NCBI GenBank assembly: GCA_002943765.1
Contig: PQWQ01000002.1
Span: 2,170,001-2,234,000 of the forward strand
Length of the DNA: 64,000 nt
Reading direction: 5' to 3'
Origin: Psoroptes ovis
Lineage: Eukaryota > Arthropoda > Arachnida > Sarcoptiformes > Psoroptidae
The position numbers and the translations under genes are program-made. Within the stretch, counting starts at the first letter, position 1; each line of letters opens with the position of its first letter. A model generated the notes under the pieces. That model was not told where the DNA came from. It ran no database searches and was given only the letters and a program-made list of their open reading frames with translations. This document shows, in pieces, positions 55,101-64,000 of this stretch.

Positions 55101-58100
55101 TTTATTGATATTTGATTTTTTTCTCGTTTTTTCAATTCAAAACACTTCTAGCTTTGATGCAACAAAATCAACCAAAGGTGCATCAAAATTACGACGTGAT
55201 TTAATCAATTCAGAGATTGCCAATCTACGAGATCTATTACCATTACCATCATCTACCAGGCAACGTTTATCACAATTACAATTGATGGCATTGGTTTGTG
55301 TTTATGTTCGTAAAGCAAACTATTTTCAATATGGTAAGTTTTTTTGATTTTTTCATACTTTTTCAATTTGAATTTATTGATTTGTGATTTTTTTTTGCTT
55401 TAAATCAATGACCCTCATTCATTGATCGATTCATATATTCGCATATATGAATTTGCAAAACATTTACAAAAATCGATGAATCAATGATCCTCTTCAATAA
55501 TTTTTTTCTTATGCAACATTCTTATTGTATTTATCATCATCATTTGATCATCGATGATGATCCATACAAATCTCACAGTGGTTGGCATTATTTTGTTTGT
55601 CCGTTTGCTGTCGTTTTTTCAGGTCTACCCCAGGTTTTAGGTTTAGGAATTAATATTCAAAAAATTATTATTCAATTTGATTTTTTTGAATTTTCAAATT
55701 TCTAAAATCAAGTAACCACAAAAAAGCTGCCAATTGACAGATATTAAAGAGGATCAATATCTTGTGTGTTTTGATTGAAAAAACCATCAAAAATTCTACC
55801 ATGTACCCATATTCGAATTGATTTAGAGACAAGTGCAAGATGCAAATTTTGAAGAGAATCAAATATTAGATCAAAAAATAGATTTAAATAAAACAAAATT
55901 TTGATCAAAAGTGCAATTAATGAACTTTACGTTATTTTTCTATGATCGAATTATGGTCATTTCTTGTCTTATTATTATCTCTCAAAGATAAATCTCTTTT
56001 TTCCTCAAAAATGATTGTGTGATGGCATTTTTGACATTGAAAATTTTTGTATTTGATTTACCATACAAATCTAAATTTGATTTAGAAAGTCAAATACAAA
56101 TATGTGTCTTTGTATATATGTTGAATGTCAAACACCCGTCAATTTATCAAAACGAAACAAAACAAAAAGGTAAAAGTAAAACAATTTTGATTGAAAAGAT
56201 AAAATAAATGAGTAGTAGAAGTGAAAAGAAGAATTTTTCAATGGAAAATGACCACCATTTTCATTTCATTTTTCTACATTTCTCAATGTATATCAATAAT
56301 GAAAATGATGATGAATTGAAAAATTGAATGGGATAAATGCAATGTATATTACAATCATAATAATAATAAATACAAGTGTTGAGTAAGGTCAATAGCATTT
56401 AAATTCAGCTTCATTTCATTCGTTTATTTCATTATATATTGACCGCTGCCGTTCAAGATGTGAAAAGTTTTTGAATGATTGAATGAAGAAGAAGAAGCAT
56501 TTAGCCACATATTTCATTGAAAAAGTTTAAGGATTTTGTTATTTTTTTCTATTTTTTTAATTGAAATTATTTATTGTCCATTTGTTCAACCACAAAATGA
56601 ATGAAATGGTTCTCTTTTTGAATTTTTCTGCTGTTTTTCTGTGTTTGTAAGGATGGTTATATTGATGTCGTTGCTGTTTAGCATCAATCCAAAATAATCA
56701 AAATAATAACAATGACGATGATATTGAAAAATTGATTGTTCATTGCCACCGAAAGCAATATTGTTGTTTTCGTCGATAATGATGCTCAACAACAACAACA
56801 ACAACGATGATGATGATGCCTATGTGGCGATGACAATAGAAGCATATAATAAAAGCATTTCTTTCATTCAAATATTTTAATGATCATATGTATGGATCAA
56901 CAGTTAACGATGAAGATGATGATGATGATCATGATGGTGATTGACCAAAAGAATCAATTTATAACATTTATAATTTCTTTCCTTCGATATCATCATCATC
57001 ATTGAAACTAAATCGTATCCATCTTTTGATGTTTCTTTGTTGTTTTCTAGCCATCATCTAGCTTGATCATCTTGATCTTGATCATCATCACCATCATCAT
57101 CGTTTTTTGATGAATAGTCAAATTTAAATGTCATCAATTGTGTTTATTGCTTATTGAATTTTTTCTCAAAAATCTTCATTGTTCAAAAATTTTTTAGGAT
57201 TTTATTTTATTTCATTCATTTTGTTTGAAATGATTTTATTTATTCAAACAAAATGAATAAAAAAATTCTTGAATTTTTTTTCATCTTTTGTTTGATAATT
57301 CAATTGTTCAATTATTAAATATACGTACAGATATGTGAATAGCAATGATAATAGTATTATTATCAAATGAAAATTGCAATGATAGATTGATTCATATAAA
57401 AAACACTTTATATGTCAATATTCATTAGCTTTTTTATTGGATTACTTTATTCAATTTTTATTCATTCAAAAAATAAAGCAAAAGAAAATATTCAATAATT
57501 TAAATTAATGTAAATTTGATTAGCTTTAAATAATGATAATGAATATTTCACACATCATAATAAAGGTAGTCTTTTATTCGTTCATTCATTCAAAATGAAT
57601 TAAGATCAAATGTATTTTGGTTGATTTTCATTCAAATAATTCATTAATTCATTCATTCATTTTTTATGATATCAAAAATAAATCTTTATTTTTGAATAAG
57701 AAAAAATACGAATAATAAAGGTAATAATGTTCAAAGGTCATATTCTTATGAATATTTGTGTGTTTAAGTGTGTGTACACAATAAATAAACATTAAATGTA
57801 TGAATGAAAGAAATAAGAAAATCATTTCGAATCAATTGTAATTGTATGATGGATGCCGTATGAATGAATTTATTAATGAATGAATGAATAAATATTTTAA
57901 AGAATTAATAGCAAAAGCAAAAATTTGGGCTAAATTTAATGAGATTTTATTTTATTATCGTTCATTCATTCATACATTTAGCATTATTTACTTGATGATA
58001 ATTAACTTTGACATTTGATTTTTACAATCATCAAAAATGTAGATTTAAAAATGAATAAATAAATAGAAATAAACTATTTATAATGGCATATACTTCTATA

Positions 58101-61100
58101 TAGTAGATGATAATGGTAATTTTTTAATAATGGAATTAAATCTGAGAGACACAAAAAAAAATTTTGCATCATTTTCTCAGGTGAATTTGAAATTTTTGTT
58201 TGAATTTTATTTATTTATTTTTTGTTATTGAAAATAATACAAAATTCATTCACAATAAATAAACAAATGTATTATTTTTTGAAGATTATGAATCACAAAT
58301 ACGACCAGAAATATGAGCAGCAAAATAAAAAATATAAAATAGATGGATTCAGACATATTTTTTGAATAGATTCAACACTTTTTTGCACGATTTGTTTATA
58401 TATGCCATTGGTGTGGCATTATTATCATGATCATTTTGTTTTTCATATGAATTCAACAAGATAAAGTTATTTAAAAGTGACGCAGTGATTATCGTTGTTT
58501 GCTGTGAAATTTTTAAGGTCGAAAATGTTTTTTTTCGCCTTTGCATTTGACATTCAAAATAATATAAAATTATAATAACATGGAATGATTGAATGAATAA
58601 GCATATATGCTGAGCATTACGAGTGTCAATTTGACAAAATTCTTGAATTGTAAAATTTTCTCAATTTTTTATTATCAATCAAATTCAGAAATTTTCAAAA
58701 ATTTTTAGAATCCGATTCCGGTTCATTTTGATTTATTTCAATGATTTTTTATATATTTAATTTAAATTTTAAAAAAATTAATTAATTAATTTTATTTCAA
58801 TTATTTTATGATAGATATTTATCATTCATTTGATGCTTAATTGTTTTATTTATTTATTTATTTTTCATTAATTTTTATTGCATACAAATAAATTGAATTG
58901 AAATTGTTAATTAATTTTTAATTTTTCTTCACTTTTTTTCATTTCTTGGCAGCATTTCGTAAACATGAATTAATTCAATCAAATCATCAACCACATCATC
59001 ATCAACAACAACATCAACAGCATCATCAACTTCAAAATAATCATCATCACCATAATCATCAACACCATAATCATCATCAACAACAACATCTTTATCATCA
59101 TCAATTGTCGATGAATAATTTTGGTTTCTCAAAGGTATTTGGTTGTAAAATTTAAATTTTATTGCACTTGAATTTTCATCAATCATTTATTCAAAACTAC
59201 TTGTAAATTTTATTACGTTTCATCGTCTTCAAATTTCTTTAAATTCAAAACGTTTTGAGCAGACCACCAACGTGTTAGAATAATAAAATTCAATACTTTT
59301 GTTTCGCAACAACAACGGTAGTAAACAACTACAACAGCAAGCAAAATCAAAAAATTAATTGCAAAATTTTATTATAATTTTCTTTTCTGTGTACCATTTT
59401 ATCTAATCTAAATTAAGATTCAATTTAATAGATGAATCGGGATGAAATTTGGAGTTAATAATGATAATAATCAAAACAAAGCAAAATAAAATGAAAAAAC
59501 GCTTCAATTTGCAACTTAATACATGTAATTTAATATAATAAAAATGTTATAATAATAATAATAATGATCAAAACAATTAATAATATTATCGATATAATTT
59601 AATAATTTTTAATTTCATGATTTAAAAAATGTTTTCGATTAATGCTACCTGTTTTGTTGTTGTTGTTGCTGTTGTTTTTTGAGCCTGTTTACTGTTATTA
59701 TTATTAATAATTTAATTATTATCTATAAGAACTGATTGAAAAAAAATACGAAAAACGTGCAAATCATTAATTTCTTTTCTTTTTTTCGGATTATTTTCTA
59801 ATTATGATGCTAATTAATTAATTATTTTATTTTTTCCAATATTAATTTCATTATTAAAATTAATAATTTTATCTTGCTTTTTTGATTGTGTTCGCAGGCA
59901 TTAAATGGATTTCTCATGATGATGACACAGAATGGAAAATTATTATACATTTCAGACAATGCAGCTGAATATTTAGGCCATTCAATGGTAGGTTTTGATT
60001 ATTATTATTATTATTATTTCTCTTATTTGATGATAATGGACATTATCCATCCATACACATCCACACAAACGTACACACAAACACCGCACAATTTACACGG
60101 TCGTTGATTGGAATTGCGTAACGGGTTTATTATTATTATTTTAACATTATTTTTTTCTGTGTAATTTTCAATTATCTTTCAATTATTTGTTACTGCTGTT
60201 GCTGGCCAATCATTATTATTAATATCAGAACAAAATATTGAATTTTTCTTTTGGACTATCAAAGTCTAAATGTGATAATTGAGTTATAAACTTTCAATCA
60301 ATTTGGGAATATCGTAGAGCGAATAGTGTTTGGTTGGTTTGAAATTGTTATTTTCATTATTATTTTTCCAAGACTATCGACTTTGCAGCATATTCATCCA
60401 TTCAACATTGTTCAAGATGTTTGATGCTTCTGCTGCTGCTAGATACATAGTTGGACATGATTTTCAATCAAGAAAAAAATTTCCATTTTTTCCCTATTAA
60501 TGGAGAAAAGCTTGAAATTCAGCATAAACACAAAAATGAATATATTCAGATATATATCAATCGATTAATATTTTTATTTTTCATGTTTTTGCAATTTGTA
60601 TGAAAAGGTTGCAAATTATTGACAGATGCTTTGTGTGTGTGTCCAAAATTAAATTTGAAAATAAATTTTTTCCCCAATTTTCATTTCACGGTAAATCAAT
60701 TGAAAATAACAGGTGTTGTTTCATTCATTTGTTTGTTTTGCCAATTGCCAGCAAAAATTGATGCTTATCTTTTGTTTCTTTGGTTACTTGCAGAGAAATG
60801 AAATTAAAATGAAATTATGAAAATACATTGAATATTTTAAAAATTAAACATATGACAATTTCATTGAATTTTACATGAAAAATTAGCATTAAAATGTCTT
60901 CAAACATCAAAAAAAATCGTTCAGTTCAATGGACAATTTTCCTATCGAGAAAAATTGCACAATCCTTGATTATTTTCATATGATTATTTATGAAATATGC
61001 ATCCAATGGACATTTTTCCACGTTTGAAATTTTCCTTAAATATTTGATTTTATGCTTGAAAATTTTCAAATTTTTGAACATTTTGCAAATTTTTCTCCTT

Positions 61101-61127
61101 CATAAACAAGGAAAATGTCGTTTGAAA

Positions 61128-61170
<43 letters not shown>

Positions 61171-63395
61171 CAAATTTAAACAAGCTAAACTTGACCAGCG
61201 AAAAAAAATCAAAGGTGGAGAATTGTGATTGGAAATGGAAAAAAATGAATAATTTTTCATTTTTCATTCATTTTTTTCAATTCATTTTGCAAATCAATGG
61301 GTGAATCACCGCCGCAACCACCACCGATACCGCCACCGTAAGCAACCAGTTAGCATCGAAAAATTTTCTCTCATTTTTTATTGATGTCTGTTGGTGTGTT
61401 TTTTGCTTATCCTGGTTGTAATTGTAATGATTCTTGTTTGTTGTTCAGCAACAACCAAACAAGATGCTATTGAACTTTCTTTGAATTCAAAGTAATTTCT
61501 ATGGCAATATTATTATTTATAAATTAATTTTTTTTGTTGTGCAACAAAAATATCTGTTATTCAATAATGATCGACATCAACAACAAATTTCAACCTTTCT
61601 ATTCCCTCTGATTGGATTGATTGTTGTTTGGTTCTCTTCGCAAAACTCTCGCCCGAATCTCTCTGTAGTACCTTTGTGTACTTGAGAGGGTTATGTCAAT
61701 GGCAAATGAAGATCGGTTGATTGTATCATTGATGATTATTATTATCAATCTTGATTTTTTCTTCATTTTGATATAAATGAAAAATTATGACCAAACAAAT
61801 GACAAATTAGAAAATCGTGATCTAAGAAAATCAAAAAAATACCTTTGCCATTACCATTAATTGAAATTTAAAGATTTCGATTTAATGATAATGATTTAAA
61901 GTTGAATTGAATTAAAATAAAAACCTGATTAAACTCCAATTACATTGTCTGTCTGTTTGTTTATTATTGTACCTTGTTTTGTGTTTGAAGGGTTGAATGT
62001 ATCGAATATGATGATGATGATTATATTAATGATTGAATAAAAATAAATTAAAATTTTTAAAAAATGTCAATTTTTTCAAATTTCAAATGTCAAAATTTCT
62101 GTTCTCTCATTCAAATGTTTTGATTTAGTTTCGACTAAATTTTTATTCTTATGAATAAAAACTCCTCCTCTAACACAACATTATTTATGCAAAAAATGGG
62201 CGTACAAGTTGTGGTTACCTGTGTATGTTAAATAAGCGAAAAAGTCAAGAAAGAAACCTATGTACCTTTGATAATTACCTACAATAGCAACAGGTGTTTT
62301 TGATTTTTTTTTATTTTCTCGTAATAAACTTATTCAAAATATAATGTGACAATCAGCATTCATCCAATCAAATTTTTCGTCAATTTTTTTCTGATTCTTA
62401 ATTCTGATTCTGATCAATATTGATTGGCTACAAGTTCGTTGTACCTGTTGCTGTTTCTATTGAAGATTTAATCAACAAATTCGAACAGATAAATGAAATT
62501 CCTTGCAACTTTTCACAAATTAATATTGGCCATTGGCGTCACGAATCATCATCATTATTATTACCTGATTGATTCTTGAATTTTTACGCTGAAAAAAATG
62601 ATTTAACTCTGAACATATTCATTGGACATTTTCAGTATTTTTTCACGGGCAATGTTCTCATCTTTGTTCATAGATTGAATCAACAATTTGTTATTTCAAT
62701 TTCAATTTTTCATTTTTGTGGTTTTTGTGTGAACAAATGGTTCTTTTTTTGACTGGACTTTTAGGTGACCAGTGGTAATTTGTTGTTTTCTTTGATTTCT
62801 TTTCTTTTTCATTGTTTATCTACATAATTTTTCGTCATTGATCCCGGAACTGTTTTTTTTCGAATTTTATTTTCTTTTGATCACGATTTCATTTCAATTT
62901 CATTCAGATTCAATGATTTCATTGATCAAATGTGACCCTTGATACTCTTGTTTAGCGATATGCGTGTGTGTAAGCGTACAACAAGACTGGTTGTCTGAAT
63001 CACTGTTGATTGTTGTAACCAAGTACAAATGATTATTTTTTTTTGAACTTTTTCGTAAACATTTTTTGTACGCAAATACACGCACACAAAGGTGATAAAC
63101 AGAGATAAAACATCCAATTTTATTTGGTTTCATTGAAAAAAATCAAAATTTTTGATGATCGAAATTTTGAAATTCAATGATCTGCCAATTTTCAGTATTT
63201 TCTGCTGCTACTGAGCATTTTGAACAGAAAACATTGTAATATATCACAATGATATATTTATTTCAATGACTTTTTGTTGTTGCTGCTGTTGTTGACGATA
63301 ATGATGATCAACTGATCTACCAACAAGAACTGATCAAGATTATTATTTTCATTATTTTTTTCCCTTCAATAAGAACCCAACGACTACGTCGACGG

Positions 63396-63426
<31 letters not shown>

Positions 63427-64000
63427 ACTTCAGGTAGTCTTCAGGTCAGTAGCTCAGAGTTATGTCTGGCTCCGTCGGTCCTCTGTCTTTGTTGTTGCGC
63501 TTGTTGTTGCTCTTGTTTCAGTTGTTTATTATTATTTTTCAAATCGTCGACGACCTCTCAGAAGTGAAGTCGTAAGTTAATTAAGCAAAGTGAATTTGTT
63601 TCAGCTACTTTTTTTTTGCCAAGACAAAAATCGATTTCAAACGATGATGAGCTTTCAAGACTTTTGTTAAATTTTTTGATGAGCCAAAAAAAGACAATTT
63701 CTTTGATTATTTCATTGAGAAAAGACAAAATGTCTGCAAGAAAATTAGAAAAATTTAAATAAGAAAAATTAAAAATGAAAATAAATGAATTAATCTCTCA
63801 TATTCATTTGTTATAATTTTTTGAGAATTTATGAAGAAATTTTCATAGATTCACAGCGCACAACATCAATTTTACAATAATCGATGATGAACTAATGTAC
63901 CAAAAGACGTATTCGCATTAAACTTGGGCAAATTAATTAAAATTTTTAATTTTAATTTGGCTCTGGCTTCATACACCACCACCAACACCACATGTTTGAC
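52126..64000 (+). CDS. dysf: Dysfusion/NPAS4-type bHLH-PAS transcription factor, 5' part
   Basis: Four exons are visible (52126..52166, 55152..55333, 58953..59134, 59898..59987), giving residues 1-165; the rest lies past the window edge. Exon 1 (MMLASTPNLLQMC) joins exon 2 at a split Ser codon, giving SFDATKSTKGASK. The basic helix-loop-helix region spans about residues 20-68: KLRRDLINSEIANLRDLLP, RQRLSQLQLMALVCVYVRK, NYFQY. Exon 3 begins AFRKHE, holds 20 His in 61 residues, and ends NNFGFSK. Exon 4 opens PAS-A with FLMMMTQNGKLLYISDNAAE and YLGHSM. These blocks match fly Dysfusion more closely than vertebrate NPAS4. Dysfusion pairs with Tango/ARNT and controls tracheal fusion and leg joint formation in flies. 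Introns are 2,985, 3,619, 763 and at least 4,013 bp, far longer than elsewhere in the window. I searched 59988-64000 for the next PAS exon and found none. Confidence 0.93.
52167..55151 (+). other. dysfusion intron 1
   Basis: Starts GTAAGTATA and ends ACTTCTAG. AT-rich with simple repeats. It contains a 70-codon ATG frame at 52927..53139 (+) without recognisable homology, and no other feature I can support. Confidence 0.8.
55334..58952 (+). other. dysfusion intron 2
   Basis: Starts GTAAGT and ends TTCTTGGCAG. Clusters of CAT/ATG trinucleotides lie around 56780..57110, and TTCATTCATT repeats near 57580..57670. No coding exon is supported. Confidence 0.8.
58992..59112 (+). repeat. CAT/CAA trinucleotide-rich coding stretch in dysfusion
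   Basis: Imperfect CAT, CAA and AAT triplets within dysfusion exon 3 encode His, Gln and Asn runs. The impurity suggests an old, partly selected repeat rather than recent slippage. Length may vary among individuals. Confidence 0.8.
59135..59897 (+). other. dysfusion intron 3
   Basis: Starts GTATTTGG and ends GTTCGCAG. It separates the His/Gln-rich exon from the first PAS exon. Only AT-rich simple sequence is seen. Confidence 0.8.
61131..61168 (+). repeat. 38-nt poly(A) tract
   Basis: The longest homopolymer in the window, in dysfusion intron 4. No polyadenylated-gene sequence or clear target duplication precedes it. Confidence 0.85.
63397..63426 (+). repeat. (GAT)10 microsatellite
   Basis: Ten perfect GAT units, the longest perfect trinucleotide run noted here. 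It gives a Met run in one plus-strand frame, so the 61-codon frame beginning there is not taken as a gene. Confidence 0.85.

Larger units (their letters stand above)
59988..64000 (+). other. dysfusion intron 4, open at the window edge
   Basis: Begins GTAGGT after the YLGHSM codons; no matching acceptor followed by PAS-A sequence occurs before 64000. It contains a 38-nt poly(A), a Pro-rich ATG frame at 61297..61337, and a less AT-rich patch with a GAT repeat at 63380..63600. Confidence 0.7.

Noticed and set aside
61131..61168. Poly(A) tail of a retroposed gene
   Set aside because: No gene-derived sequence lies upstream and I see no flanking target duplication.
63395..63580. 61-codon frame starting with a Met run
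   Set aside because: The Met run is the GAT microsatellite read in another frame.
1..64000. tRNA, rRNA, CRISPR arrays or intact transposons
   Set aside because: Reading by eye found no tRNA B-box with a matching cloverleaf, no rRNA blocks, no spaced direct repeats and no transposase or reverse-transcriptase motifs. A covariance-model scan and a repeat-library search would be needed to exclude them.

Overview
The window is eukaryotic nuclear DNA: very AT-rich, with GT-AG introns, AATAAA polyadenylation signals, and proteins rich in Asn, Ser and Gln runs. The gene set is animal. Splice patterns and protein matches, for example to fly Dysfusion and Kismet, point to an arthropod. The compact AT-rich genome with 56-100 bp introns suggests an acariform (astigmatid-type) mite. 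That last step is inference; no rRNA or mitochondrial marker is present.

I rebuilt eight protein-coding genes exon by exon, with reading phase kept across every junction. From left to right they are: RBBP5 homologue (-, 4847..6447); WWOX homologue (-, 6550..8200); a four-TM membrane protein of unassigned function (-, 8547..9204); a light chain of heteromeric amino-acid transporters, SLC7A/LAT type (+, 11252..13409); a CHD7/Kismet-type chromodomain remodeller of about 4,544 residues (-, 15115..29568); a CIB2-like calcium- and integrin-binding protein (+, 37483..38448); a KIAA0513-like SBF2-domain protein (-, 38759..40091); and the first four coding exons of a Dysfusion/NPAS4-type bHLH-PAS factor (+, 52126 to beyond 64000).

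The first 30 kb is gene-dense. WWOX and RBBP5 lie head to tail with only 102 bp between stop and start. The transporter and the CHD gene are convergent, as are CIB2 and the KIAA0513-like gene. Two gene deserts (29.6-37.5 kb and 40.1-52.1 kb) and the large introns of dysfusion fill the rest. They hold simple repeats, long poly(A)/poly(T) runs and a few unexplained open frames. No tRNA, rRNA, CRISPR array or recognisable transposon was seen.

The genes do not form a pathway. RBBP5 (H3K4 methylation) and the CHD remodeller are both chromatin factors, and dysfusion is a developmental transcription factor, which may explain its gene-poor flanks. I found no convincing undescribed system. The best leads are the very tight WWOX-RBBP5 junction, a stop-free hydrophobic intron inside the RBBP5 propeller, the apparent absence of a BRK domain from the CHD protein, a His/Gln-rich exon between bHLH and PAS in dysfusion, and a few orphan open frames in gene-poor sequence.
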